NCBI GenBank assembly: GCA_958496175.1
Contig: OY292277.1
Coordinates: forward strand, 44,589,050-44,653,049
Length of the DNA stretch: 64,000 bases
Source: Sisyra terminalis
Taxonomy: Eukaryota; Arthropoda; Insecta; Neuroptera; Sisyridae
Direction: 5' to 3'
The position numbers were made by a program, and so were the translations under genes. Positions 21,968-33,660 of the stretch are shown one piece after another. The notes under the pieces are model-generated. The model did not search any database and was not told the origin of the DNA. It saw only the letters and a list, made by a program, of their open reading frames with translations. Numbering within the stretch: the stretch's first letter is position 1; each line of letters starts with the position of its first letter.

Positions 21968-22216
21968 CGTTTATTTTGAAAGTGAATTAAGTGCATTTCA
22001 ACAACAATCCCTATAAAGTTATCATTTTTAACCATAGGAACATAAGATACTAAGGAGGAGGGAATAATTGGCGTTTTTGTTAACAACTAAAATGAAATCA
22101 GTAATTTGTCAAAACTTAGCAGTTAAATAATTAACATACTTTGTTCTAGTTACAAGAAGAAGAATCACCATATAGACCGTCCTTGAAATGGACTTACGCC
22201 ACTTTCAAAATAAACG
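21968..22216. mobile_element. 249-bp MITE, copy B
   Basis: It has the same 249-bp length and end sequence (CGTTTATTTTGAAAGTG) as copy A at 2006-2254, in opposite orientation. The interior is nearly identical, including the block CCTCCTCCTTAGTATC. The two copies are therefore young relative to the LINE remnants around them. Confidence 0.8.
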
Positions 22217-22789
22217 AGTCATTTAACAAAATATTAAAAATTTGAACAATTTATAAATGTAAGGCCACTGTTGTGGTTGAAGTTGGAATGATCAAATCGA
22301 TTTCGTTCTTTCTGGTTGTCTTCAATTCTCGATGTTCCAAAAGTCGCCAATCATCTTAACAGATCTGTTCCATCAGAATCTGTTGGCTGCTTTGGAACTC
22401 CCCATTGAAGACAGGGTCTGAAAAAAAAAACATTCCGACCCCTAGCAAATAGGCAACTATATACAAAGAAGAATGAGGATAGTTTCTCATAACTAAAAGT
22501 ACTTTCTTAATCGAAATTTTTCGTTCATTCAGGGGGAATTGCATCGATAGTCCATCCCTCTATTATTGGCTTAAGAATTTAATACGTCACAAGTCCTCAA
22601 GTTACATTAAAAGCCTGTATATTTATGCATTTTCTGCATTATAATCAAATGCTATTCTAATCAGGATGAAAAATTTTCATTTGAAATCCAATTTTTCAAC
22701 TTAAATGTGTATACATAATTGTAATTCTTCTTTAAAGTTCAGAAACTAACCTGGTTTAACCAATTTTGACGCTACTATAGGTTAAGGGT
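22217..22789. other. Unassigned DNA beside LINE debris
   Basis: A 62-residue minus-strand frame at 22356-22544 shows no certain motif. The stretch could be part of a decayed LINE, but I cannot show it. Confidence 0.35.
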
Positions 22790-23276
22790 ATATATTAGGG
22801 TAAATATTAAGATAGGCGTCCTATTAGGGGTTGAAACAAATTTTGTGGATTGTTGGGTAAGTCATATTTTTCATTACGGTGGGTATAGAATGAAGTTAAT
22901 TATGACTTAATATTATAGGATTGATTTTATTTCTTGGGTCTCTATTTTACCTAGGAATATATTTAAGACCGAGTAAATGGACAAACCTCAACAACCGGTC
23001 AAGAAGGTGTTATTAAATTTTTTTTGGTTACAAGTTTGTTATCCCTAGTTTTTTATGTTTTCAGTGAATTTCCATAGAACATGGGAAGCAGTTTTGTTCT
23101 AAACTTAAAGAATCTGTACATTGGATCATCCACTTGTACTTCAAATGTATGCAGGTGTTTCTGTTGCCCAGAGTAGCTAAGTTTTAAGCCCATTACCACT
23201 CTGGCTTATTTACTTGTGAGATTAAGAATTGTAGTATTTTGGTTTAGGGATGATTTTCCCATCATCCTTTTATTGC
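22790..23276 (-). pseudogene. LINE C-terminal tail, second diverged copy
   Basis: On the minus strand the text ILNLTSK, ARVVMGL, KHLHTFEVQVDDPMYRFF aligns by eye with the tail at 1713-2000 (ILNLTRK, ARLVTDL, DLYTIIVQMGDPICIF). In-frame stops are present. The downstream non-coding part also matches the flank at 1590-1710. The RNase H block that should precede it lies across the palindrome, in the right arm near 23715-23835. Confidence 0.6.
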
Positions 23277-23277
23277 G

Positions 23278-24065
23278 TTAATTAACCCTAGAACTGTTAT
23301 AGACCTTAGTAGATATCATGCAGTTGTAAATAACAATTAAAAAAACAAAAAGGAATCCACTAAACTCGCGAGACTGGTTTATCAAACTCCTGGGGTTTAA
23401 TTGAACCCAGATTAAGAACCGCTGCTTAAGAATCTTACATCTAAAGAATTAAGTGGCAATACGATTTACATATTTACCAATAGGCAGACTTAAAACCACA
23501 GAGAACTTTCAAGCTAGTTTTGGAATGTATGGAAATCCTTAACAATATGGTTACCAGAAACAAGGTCAACTTTGGGTGGGTGCCAGGTCCCAAAGGTAAA
23601 AAAGATATCAAATAGGCAGATGCTTCTGCCTATCCATATCATTTGGGAAAAATATGGTAAAAGAATAGGTTTCCTTTATCCTAAACTTATTCTTTTACCA
23701 TATTTTCTCCAAATGGTATGGATCCTTGATTTGCTATCTTTTTACCTTTAGGATCTGCTTCCCACCTAAAGTTGACCTTGTTTCTGGTGACCATATTGTT
23801 AAGGATTTCCTTACACTCCAAAATTAGCTTGGAAGTTCCCTGTGGTTTTTAGTTTACCTATTGGTGAATATGTAAATCGTCTTATCACTTAATTCTTTAG
23901 ATGTAAGCTTTTTAAGCAGCGATTCTTAATCTGGGTTCAATTGAACCCCTGGAGTTGGATGAACCAGTCTCGTAAGTTCCGTGGGTTCCTAATTGTTTTT
24001 TTTTAAATTGTTTTTTACAGCTGCTTTATAACTAGTAAGGTCTTTAGTGATTTTAGGGTTAATTA
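23278..24065. repeat. ~790-bp palindrome of composite transposon debris
   Basis: The left arm (about 23278-23672) and right arm (about 23683-24065) are imperfect reverse complements, separated by only about 10 bp (CCTTTATCCT). From outside in, each arm holds: the 3' half of the SINE, the end of a hAT MITE (TTAAGAACCGCTG), an AT-rich segment, and a LINE RNase H fragment. The SINE 5' half exists only on the right. This is an inverted duplication of a mosaic and not a single element's TIRs. Confidence 0.8.
23515..23640 (+). pseudogene. LINE RNase H fragment in the left palindrome arm
   Basis: The plus strand reads LECMEILNNMVTRNKVNF followed by GWVPGPKGKK and an in-frame stop; the family motif is WVPGHxG(I)xGN. 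The mirrored copy lies at about 23715-23835 on the minus strand, with different mutations. The right-arm copy has the orientation of the LINE tail at 22790-23276, so the left-arm copy is the displaced one. Confidence 0.7.
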
Positions 24066-24161
24066 AGAACTGTATTCGAGAAATATTTGCTCGTATCGAG
24101 GATCAAACTCAAGATCTAATAGTTCTGTAGCGGTCACCTTAACCACTCGGTCACCAATATC
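23990..24161 (-). mobile_element. tRNA-derived SINE, second good copy
   Basis: On the minus strand it opens GGTGACCGAGTGGTTAAGGT (A-box of a tRNA-Ser-like head), keeps a B-box-like GAGTTTGATCCTCG, and ends with TTAACCCTAAAATC, AAGACCTTACTAG and an A-rich tail. Its 3' part is mirrored at 23278-23345 as the start of the left palindrome arm. Confidence 0.8.
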
Positions 24162-24169
24162 CTGTTCTT

Positions 24170-26750
24170 AATTTTATTAATCTTTTTGTATACCTATGTT
24201 TTGAGAATGAAGAAATCATATTTTGTTTTTCCTAATTAAAAGGATGGGGAATGTGCAAGTGAAATATGTGGGGGTTAGTAACTTTAACAAGATTGTTGGT
24301 ACAACCATTTTTCAAAAGCATAAAAACTATGTTTTGGCGGGTAAAATTTTTTCGTTAGAAAACCTGCAACGATTTATATAAGTATGACACTCAAACAAAA
24401 TTGTAAGAATTTGCTAAAAGGGAGTAAAATACTAATCCAATTAGCACTAAATTTAGTTCTGAATTTATATTCTATTTAATATCTTTGGTTTTTCTTCGGA
24501 TTTTTCGATCTAAAATTTTCATGATTCATTGTTAGTGATCCTATTTTCCAACATTACCGTTAGTATAAATTAATTAGTGATAAAAATTTACAAAGATTAC
24601 TACTACAGTAGATTATTTCTATAATCGAACTTTTTCTTAAGAGTACCTTTACACAATGGCGTGAATTGTTTAAGCCTTTAATATACTAAGATTGAGAAAA
24701 GAAGCATTTATTTTTATTGGAACTTAAGTTTTTATCAAAACGTTTTTTTTTTCTTCTATTTTTCATTCTTCTTAAACACGCACACCCTTGTTAAAAACCA
24801 CCCTTCCGAAAACATTTGTCACGCGTTTTCTGGAGCTTGAATCGAACTCGATTTTTGCACGTTTTTTCGTGCAAGACACAGGAAAATGAGGGTAGTTAAA
24901 TTAAATTTTAAACTCAACGAGCCAAAGCCGAAGAGGCGAAAAAACATCGAATTTCCACTGATTTACTTACCTACTGTGCTTTCTTTGTAAGAGTGATGAG
25001 CGAATTCTAACGAAATTGATTGAGCACAATTTATTTCTAAACGAAGGGAAAACAAGTTGGATTTAATTCAAACCAGTCTTGATATTTGACGCCAATTCGT
25101 TGCGATCATTTTCATCCGTTTTCCCGGCTAAAGCTTTTTATCGAATGATGAAAAGAGTTTTCTTTTTGTTACAAAAAAAAAAAATTGTATTACTATATAT
25201 GGATATGTAATTCATATAAGTTTTTTCTGCGTTTGATAGCTAGGAAGGACCTACAGTTGAGAGCTTATATTTTCTCTATTTTTCCAAGTGAACAAAAGCT
25301 TGAATGGATTTTATATTACAATCAGAATAAAAAAATTGAAATTATTTATAAAATTTCTTCGGACAAGCATAAAAATAATCAGAAAAATATGAGCTTTTTC
25401 GTATTTTGTGTTAAAACTTTTCAGACGTTTTTTTTCCGCTTTTTCCGTCATATTGTTAAACATGAGGATATTGGTGAGAGCTTCAAGGCTTTAATGAAAT
25501 ATAGAGATGAAAAATTAGATGTTTTCATGTGGTTTTTTTTCGGTAAGACAATGTTTATCTTTTAGTAAAATCAAAACTGGCAGAAGAAAGGAAAAAAGTA
25601 TCCGAATTTATGTTTGATATAAATTATAAACATTGCGGTAAATCTACTTTCTTTGAAGTATTATATCATTTTTAATTAATATGTGTTTCGCCTCTTGTAA
25701 GCTCATCACCGTTATAAAGTCAAGCAAAATTAATGAAGGCAGTGAAATATTGGATATGCTTTCACCAAAAAAAAAAGAAAAAATAGCTGAAGAAAAATAA
25801 TTTCTAATTACCCAACATGAATACTCCAAACCCGATAGAATTATGATAGTAATAACAACAACAAAAGCTCATGTATTCCAAGCTCCATCCATTCTAACTG
25901 ATTTGAAAGCTTACTGTCCTGACAAGAACTTATTTATTTGTAAATCCTAGTCGTTGAAAAACTAACGAAAGATTTACGACTAAATTATTTACATTTACGA
26001 GAACATAAAGTCGAATTTTCTTTTACATTACATGCCACGAAAAAAATAATATACGTAACATCCTGATTTTTACAAAAAAAAAAAAAACGAGAATCCTTCA
26101 TGCAAAATTAAAATCTTATTAAAGTAAATTAATCTTTCAGAAACATTACGCAGAATGTTGGGCTGGATAAATATTTTATTTAAATATCAAGACATGTAAT
26201 TATATCTTGTTTCCTTTGCCATATCTTTTCACAGAGAAATTTTGACGCAACATTCAAGATGATTTATAAATAAAACGTGTCGTATTTAATTAATTAAAAA
26301 ACACATAAAAGAAGTCTTTTATGCCTTCAGTGAAGGTGAAAGCTTTTTTAAATTTTTAAATGAAACATTGTTAATTAAATATATACCGTAATACTAATAG
26401 CGGAGAACGAGTATGAAAATAAGAGCTTTAGTTATATATTTTCTTAAAATTCTATGGATATGGGATTGCGGCAGTGGTTCTGAGAAGTCGAGGAAATTAT
26501 CACCACTGGAATACTTTCTCTCTAAAAAAAAAAAAATTATGGTTCCTTAAAGCGATTAAACGTATTAATATATTTTATTTTTCTTATATAATTAATTCAG
26601 AAACAAAAAAAAAATTATATGGTTAGTTACAACTTTCTAACTGATCATTGTTAGTCTATTGATTGGAATCCATTACAAAAAATACAAGATTCCAATCTGT
26701 TTAAAAGTACATTAATAGATAATATAAAAAAACTTATTAATAAGTCTACT
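24170..26750. other. Unassigned DNA, including a 126-residue open frame
   Basis: The plus-strand frame 25185-25565 is one of the longest in the window, with the stretch HEDIGESFKALMKYRDEKLD looking protein-like. It is otherwise rich in Phe, Lys and Ile from T and A runs and has no known motif; I do not call it a gene. The segment 24770-25150 is less AT-rich and unique. No element ends were found. Confidence 0.35.
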
Positions 26751-26755
26751 TTTAA

Positions 26756-27454
26756 GGGTGGATCACCGTCAGAAAAAAAAATCGTTTTTTTTTTCCACAA
26801 ATGTCTTCTTATAACATTCAAGAATAACGTGTTAAAAGGATTGCAATAGCTGACTAATGTATTTTCACTGATAAAAATTGAATAAATTGATAATAACATA
26901 AAAAAATATCTTAAAAAAATTTTAAATGCGTTTTTCTCGAAATCAACTTTTTAAAACTGGGAGACAAGATTTCTCAGAAACTATCCGACGGATTGACTTG
27001 AAACTGGAGCGTGTTATAGTTCAACACGTCTTCCTGGTACTGAATCTCTGAAATTGGCCAAACCTCCCCCCTCAAAGTGGGAAAGAGGAAAAGATCCAAA
27101 AAAAGGTTGTTTTTTTATTTTTTTTTAAAGTCGAGCCTTTTTGTGAATTTTCAACTTTTTTCGGATTTTCGAGGTTCAGTACCAAGAAGACGTATTACCA
27201 AAACCTACATTCTTTGGAAAATCATGATTCGATTTCCGGTTTCCGAAAAAACTTGTCTCCCGTTTGCCTCCTCATTTTTGAGGGCCCTTTTCCAAAGCGC
27301 TGTAAAGGGGGGGGGGAACATATCGGGGCAAATAAAAACAAATAGTTCAAAACTTCAACTTTTACATACCGAAGACCGTTTTCAATATCTCTAAAAAAAA
27401 TGGCAGCAGTTTTAAAAAAGTCCTTTTTTTTTACGTTCTGATGGTGATCCACCC
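26756..27454. mobile_element. TTAA-flanked MITE with GGGTGGATCACC ends
   Basis: The left end GGGTGGATCACCGTCAGAA and the right end TTCTGATGGTGATCCACCC are inverted repeats of about 19 bp. TTAA stands on both sides (26752-26755 and 27455-27458). Inside, a second imperfect inverted pair runs across about 26955-27265, for example GAGACAAG with CTTGTCTC and CGTCTTCCTGGTACTGAA with its mirror. TTAA duplication points to a Kolobok- or piggyBac-type transposase. Non-coding. Confidence 0.75.
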
Positions 27455-27458
27455 TTAA

Positions 27459-27720
27459 GGCGGATAAAACCTATAGTAAATGAAATAAATTGAATACGCC
27501 TTGTAGTACTTGGATTACTAAAGTTCTTATGATTTCATGTCAAACCAAAGAATTCCTATATTAGCTATGGAACTTAAATAGAACTAATGTTACACTAAAA
27601 AATGATAATAAGAAGATATCAGATTATTATAGCAACTTTTATAGCGTTACTACATATCTTGGTACTTTTTCATTGACAAAGCTTATAACGGTAGTTATAC
27701 ATGTAAGGCGTGTTGTATTA
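27459..27720. other. Possible upstream part of the hAT relic
   Basis: The next feature is a decayed hAT transposase; its N-terminal side may reach into this segment, but no motif is readable. Confidence 0.3.
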
Positions 27721-27724
27721 TACC

Positions 27725-28037
27725 GTCGACATGTCCTCCTTTCGTCAAGCTCTGAAAGTATTACCCCCAATATTACTTCACATCAACTGTTTAGTCCACG
27801 GATTACAATGAGTTGCAGAAATGATCAAAAACGAGTTCAGAATAGTCTATTAAATTGATTTTTTCTACAAAAAAGTGCTTTTAAAAGCACTATGACAACT
27901 ACAAGCATATAATGAGCAACTATCAAACGTAGCTCTATCCCCAGATCTAATATTAACACGGTGGGAAACTTGGTATAGAGCTTTATTGTTTAATTTTGAA
28001 AATTTCGATGCAATAAAAAATTATTTAAAAAATTAGT
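27725..28037 (+). pseudogene. Decayed hAT transposase, central part
   Basis: Broken plus-strand frames give LHINCLVHGLQ, then VAEMIKNEF, and further on ALSPDLILTRWETWYRALL and FENFDAIKNYL. This is the order of the hAT central region: a CxxH pair in HxxCxxHGLH, the VAE block, and the TRWGTW motif followed by a YY/F-ENF helix. Two stops and at least one frameshift separate the blocks. No TIRs were identified; the LINE that follows may have cut the 3' end. Confidence 0.75.
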
Positions 28038-28149
28038 AAGATCAGACGATTTTTGTGAAAAAAATAAATTAGTTTCTCATTTTCAATTTGGTTTCGTTAA
28101 AAACAGAAGTTCTAGCGAAACTCTTGCAATTATTTCGAATTGAATATAT

Positions 28150-28635
28150 TGTAACGTGACGTCTCAAAACTGTATTGAGATGGAGCTTATTCGTTCTTTT
28201 AATTTCTTTTGGAAATAAATAATCACTTTCACACTTAACAATCACTTTTTTTTATTACACTTGTATACATTTTTTATTACATAATTACACTTGTCAAAAC
28301 AATCACTCAAATGATAATAATCACTTTTAATTCAAATCACATTAACAATCGCTTGGTAATCGCTTTGTTGTAACGGAAATTCAAAACTGAATTTCTATAC
28401 AGAACTCTGATACAGAACTGTCCCTGGGCTTGTGCTGAGCGACTTATATACCTGCAACCCAACATTCTAGAATGTACTCCATTGTTCCAGAACAATCTAT
28501 ATGTACATTCTATAGATGTTTCCAAAACAATTTATATGTACATTCACATTGGTGGGAGAGAGATAGAAGTCACTCAGCCAATCGCGTGCCGGCATGGCAC
28601 AAAGAGAGAGACAGACATTGTCCCTTTCTGTTACA
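28150..28635 (-). mobile_element. Solo LTR of a Gypsy-type retrotransposon
   Basis: The 486-bp block starts TGTAAC and ends GTTACA, has ATAT on both sides (28146-28149 and 28636-28639), and interrupts the LINE reading frame. A 4-bp duplication fits Gypsy-type LTR elements. On the minus strand the order is a GC-richer upstream part, GTATATAAG, a putative start region about 30 bp later, and AATAAA-type signals near the end, so the LTR points left. No internal region remains: it is the product of LTR-LTR recombination. Confidence 0.85.
28443..28451 (-). promoter_or_regulatory. TATA box of the solo LTR
   Basis: GTATATAAG on the minus strand lies in the middle of the LTR, after the GC-richer part, with an AATAAA at 28273-28278 further downstream. 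It is the expected place of the LTR promoter. Confidence 0.55.
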
Positions 28636-29900
28636 ATATGTTAATATCGATATAAATATACCTACGGTTTTAGTTTTTCTAGACCTAGCAAAGACTTTCG
28701 ACTCCGTGAATCATAAAATGTTATTAGATAAACTTTGGAGACGTGGTATTAGAGGTATTCCTCATAAACTACTCGAGAACTATTAAACTAATAGAGAACA
28801 ACGTGTTATTATCAATAAAAGAATCAGTAAGACTAATACTGTTAAAGTAGGTGTTCCTCAAGGAACAATTCCGGGCTCACTTCTCTTCATTTTGTATATT
28901 GAGGATATTTTAATTGTCTACCTAATGGAACTCTAGTTTCATATGCGGATGATACAGTAATACGCTGCTCTGGCAGTAATTTGGCTAAAGTTATCCTTAT
29001 TTTAACTCGACGGTTAATCAAAATTGACTATTGATTAAGAGAAAATTTGTTTTCTCTTAACATAGTAAGTCAATGTATATTACGTTTGGTAATTACATTG
29101 ATAGTATTCCTGATAATTTCTACTTTTAAATAAATAATGAGGAACTTAAAAGAGTAGATAATTGTAAATATCTGGGACTAATTTTCGATGCTCACATGAA
29201 ATGGAATTCACATGTCTATGAATTAACAAAAAAATAAGGTACCTATTTTTCATTCTTATTCTTTAAATTGAGCAAATTCTTAAGTCCCTTGGTATTAAAA
29301 ACTATTTATCATGGATTATTTGCAAGCATAATCAACTATGACATAATTTCATGGGGTGGGGTATATAAAAATAGTGTTAGGTCATTAACTAGTATCCAAA
29401 ATCATTTATTAATTATTTCACTTCACGTAATATTATTGATGTACCCCTTGGTATCAGGGAATCATTTATTATCAGTGCTTTAACATACTACTATAGTAAG
29501 TGTAAAGAACAATATAATAATAAGTGTACAAAAACTTGATCTAATTTATTTACGCTGCCAAAAACTAAAAAACTTTAACACTAAGAATCCTTATCTTGAT
29601 GCTATAAAATATTTTATTAAGTTACCTAACCACCTTAAAACTCTTAACTTTAAACGAAAACAAGTGAAGACAATTTCAATAAGCTCCATTGGTAATGTGA
29701 GTGACTAGTCATTAACATAATTTTCAATTAAATTATATTATTTACTTTATTGGTTATTTTGTTTTTACCTATTATTCATTTTATTATTACTCTGTTTTAA
29801 ATATATGCAATTGTAATGTAAGATTCTAGTTCTATATACAGATGCTTTGAATTTCTATAGAATCTATGCTGGAATTAAAATAAATAATTATAATAATAGG

Positions 29901-31980
29901 TAACAAAAATATTTACTTATTTCGAATGATTTTTGAATTTCAAATTAATATTGTCCTTTGAAAGAATTCGCTTTTACCGCAGTGTTCCAAATAGATAAAC
30001 AATAATCGCTTGAGAAATGTTAAGCAATTGCACTTTTGCGCAGTACTTTTTTTTTTAATTTTAAAAATAAAGTCTAAGAAATAATTGATTAATAAATTCA
30101 TATGTTCCTCATACAGGAAAGGTAATTATATTACTTAAGCTTTGAAAACACTTAAAAAATTGTATAGTATAAAAAAATTTATACTTTACAGAAGCTTCTT
30201 TTGGTTATCGAAATTAACAAACGATGAATTTCATTTATTATTGATAACTTTTTAAAAATCATCCTCAAAGGATAATCTCAATTGTCATGAAATTTTAATA
30301 CTTCGCTTTATAATAAAAAAAATCATCAGGTCACTTTTGTTTACTTAAACTGAAAATTATATTTTTTCCTTTCTAAAAAAAATGCAGCACATGATATTGA
30401 CTTAAATATGAAATATGTGAGATTTGGGTCAAGTGATTGTGAGTTCTGTTTTTAATTTGAGAAGTTTCTGGATTGGTTTGCTGCCGTAGGCAGTTCAGTT
30501 TGAAAAAATTAAATTGCTGAGTTTGGGTTTAAGAGTTAAAAACATTCATCAATTGTCGATTGAATAAAAAAATGGTTGGTGGAATAAATGCATAGGGATG
30601 AAACTGGCAAGGGTTTCAGACAAGCTTTTTTTTAGCAAAATTTTTTTCGCTAAGTGCACATTTTTAAATGTTCGATTGATTGATTAACTGACAAAATATT
30701 CTGAACTATTTTTTTTTTTTGTTATAGGATTGGTAGTTTTGCAGATAAAAAAAAAGGTAAGTTTTGATTGAAAAATTTAATATTTTTTAAAGTGAATAAC
30801 GGCTGAAAAACATAATCAATTTTTGGAATAATTAATTATTTTATTCAAGTCCAATGATAGCCCAAAGACAATGAAGAATCAACTAAAAATTTGCTCAGTT
30901 TTTCCAACAAATTATTATTTTTTTTAATAATCTCGGATTTTATTTATATTTTTCTTTGAATAATGTTATAATTTACTCATATGATTTATCAAAAAAAAAT
31001 CCTTTATACTACTTTTACTCAGGCAAAAAAAAATCCGCATTGAAAATTGCTCCTCGGATACCCAAAAATTGTGTTAATACGACTCGTACAATAGTCTGAA
31101 CAAATTTGTTTCTCAAAATAACATTAAACAGATTGTAGGAAAATATTTTGTTAAAAGAAATCAAGGTTTTTTTACAATTAATATTTTACAAAAATCATTT
31201 TCTGAAATGGTCTATACAAATGTTATTTTGATATGTCGTGTAGTAAAAGTTGCGAGTAAACATTAAATAATTTCAGGCAAAGTTGAAATATGATTTAATT
31301 GAATAAAAAGTTTTGACAAGTTTATGATTGAATTTGGGGGGTGAAATAAAGCAAAAATCGTACAATAGGAAAGAAATATGGTGAAAGTAATACCAGAGTC
31401 AGTATATATGGGGTAGATACACAAATAAAACTGAACCAAAAATTCTTGATGAATTTTTTACAAACTTAATGGAAAAAACGTACTAAATAATGTAATGAAA
31501 AGTTGCTCAGTTTAGTTTTATTCAAGAATAAATATTTTTAAATAATAAACGTTCTGTTTTCCAGAAAAGTAAGTCTTTATAAATCATTTTTTTAACTAAA
31601 CCACTTGACAACCAAATTTGAAATTTCATATAGGGGTTTTTAAAACCATACAGGCCAACGTTAGATCCATTTTTGTAAAATCTAAGCCCTTAAAAATTAG
31701 AAAATTCTAAGCCTTCGCTTGAGAGACATCAAATTTTGTACAAAGATTTCTTTATCAAATATTTCTTTAATATGGTATGTATATTGAATAATTTTTAAAA
31801 AATTTCCTGAAGGGTGAAAAGAGGGGTTCAATAAGAGCGCGAGATTTGAATTTTTCGCGTCATGTTTGGCAGTCATAATATCTCATGATTTGTCGGGTGG
31901 ATTTTTTTTTGGATTTTTTTTTTGAAATATCCCGCGTCGATAAACATCAAAATCATAAACTTATAGGGATTTCTGTGCAA
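29901..31980. other. Unassigned AT-rich DNA
   Basis: I see no gene or repeat ends. Long A and T runs dominate. The last few hundred bases may be upstream parts of the Jockey LINE that follows, too decayed to read. Confidence 0.4.
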
Positions 31981-32089
31981 AATATTTTAACATAAAGATA
32001 GAAAATTATCTCAAAATTTACTTCCTGTAAAGAAGTGCTTGGAAAAAACAGGAACGCAGCAGAGAAAAATATCTACAATGCCAAATGTT

Positions 32090-33660
32090 TAAGTACTGAA
32101 AATTCCCCTCATTTTCATAATCAGGCGACAGAAGTCAAGTATCTCGGAATCCACTTGGACATTGATGACATTGATGCAAATTGATTTTTTTACAGCGATT
32201 GCCCCCTGAATTTTTAGTTTAAGCTATAAAAAAAATTATCCAATACAATTAAGCTCTTAATTTCTTGATTAAATCGTGCCGGAAAATGTTACTTTTACCA
32301 TTTAAATAACATGGGATTATTTTACTTTTTACTTTTAATTTTTTTTCTTAGAAACAAATGGATAAAAAGACTTAAAGGCAAATTATTCTGACGTTAAATT
32401 TAACGCTCTACAAAAAAGGTCTCTAATAAATTTTCGATTAAATCACTTCATTAAAAGTTATTCAACATTTAACTTTTTAACGACAAATCAATCGACTATA
32501 GGCTCAATAAAAATAATGTTGACTACAACTTCTAAGAAATTTCTCATAGATGACGTCAGGTGAAATAGTAAAAATTCGAATAATAATTGAACTTTTGTCG
32601 ATAGTCTCATTAATTAGAATGAAATTCACTTCGTAGGTACAAAATATTGATTAAAGTACGAAAATTTATCCTGTATAAATTGAATTTCACGACTATAGCG
32701 AATTAGGATCTTATGTCACCGGTTTTAATTGTCAAAAAATGATTTTTTGTTCGTTTAATTTTCTGTTCAAGCCATAAAATTAACACAAAGAATCACTTGC
32801 GCTCTAATGATAATAATTTTTCCAATGATTTTATAGTTAAAAAAAGTTAAAATGAGCAAAAAGTTGAAAATATTGCAAAATTTGTATTTGGCACAAGTGA
32901 AATGTTGAATTACTTTTAATGGAATGATTTAATCGAAAAATCATAAGAAACTTTTTTTGTAGAGCGTTAAATTTTACGTCAGAATAATTGAATGTTAAAT
33001 CTTTTCATTAGTTTTTTTCTGAGAAAAAAAATTAAAAGTAAAAAGTCAAATAATCCCATGTTATGTAAATGGTAAAAGTAACATGATTCCGGCACGGCTT
33101 AATCAAGAAATTAAGAGCGTAATTGTATTGGATACTTTTTTTTTATATCTTAAACTAAAAATTCAGGGGGCGATCGCTGTAAAAAAATCAATTTGGGAAA
33201 TAACGGACACCCTACGGAGACATATCTGCCAAAAGAGATCAGCTTAAAGCCAAATGCCATCAACTGCAGTGGCTGATTGGTTGGAGGTCGCAATTGTCCC
33301 TGAACAATCAACTAGTGATATACAAAGTAATTCTGAAGCCAGTCTGGACCTACGGCATCGAACTGTGGGGAACAACTAGCAACACCAATGTGAATATCAT
33401 CCAGCGCTTTCAGTCTAAGACATTCAGGCTCATTACGAACGCCCCATGGTATACCACTAACCACTACATACATAAAGACCTAAAGGTGACCATCGTGAGA
33501 GAAGAGATCGCCAGATTCAGCCAAAAATATCAAAAAAAAAAGTGGAAGACCATGCTAATCATCTGGCGATCATCCTACTTGACAACAGCGGAGAGAACAA
33601 TAGTTTCTGGAATTGCCTCACAGGGAGTAAGTTCAAGGAACTGATTTGACTCAACATGGA
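32090..33660 (+). pseudogene. Jockey-type LINE C-terminus, split by a 1-kb element
   Basis: Near 32120-32160 the frame reads HNQATEVKYLGIHLD, the block after the RT palm of Jockey elements. A 1-kb inverted-repeat element interrupts (32177-33214). From 33215 it resumes with RRHICQKRDQLKAKCHQLQW, then SLNNQLVIYKVILKPVWTYG, LWGTTSN and IQRFQSKTFRLITNAPWY, through HKDLKVTIVREEI. This is the thumb and C-terminal region. After about 33530 an A-run shifts the frame. 5' truncated and inactive. Confidence 0.9.
32177..33214 (+). mobile_element. Long-TIR hAT-like element, copy 1 (in the LINE)
   Basis: This is one of three copies of a roughly 1.06-kb non-coding element whose ends form inverted repeats of about 315 bp. 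The right end is complete (CGGACACCCTA at 33204-33214). The left outer about 20 bp are missing; the element begins at CAAATTGATTTTTTT next to a small GACATTGAT duplication. It disrupts the Jockey ORF between LGIHLD and RRHIC. Its unique centre has the same orientation as copy 3. Confidence 0.85.

Larger units (their letters stand above)
28040..29900 (+). pseudogene. CR1/Jockey-type LINE, split by a solo LTR
   Basis: The reverse transcriptase starts with LVSHFQFGFVKNRSSSE (block 1), is interrupted at 28150-28635, and resumes with VFLDLAKTFDSVNHK (catalytic block A), KVGVPQGTIPG (block B) and SYADDTVIRC (block C with YADD). The thumb and C-terminus follow with frameshifts: SKFLSPLVLKTIYHGLF, then YFIKLPNHLKTLNFK near 29620. 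An A/T-rich 3' end of AATAAT type closes it near 29900. The endonuclease is missing. The C-terminus resembles the LINE at 13214-14046. Confidence 0.88.

Noticed and set aside
25550..25580. A splice pair (GTAAGA and TTTTAG) joining two exons
   Set aside because: The implied intron would be about 20 bp, too short for an insect intron.
28472..28640. Start of the 104-residue frame at 28472
   Set aside because: The first half lies in the solo LTR; the real RT homology begins after the LTR ends at 28635.
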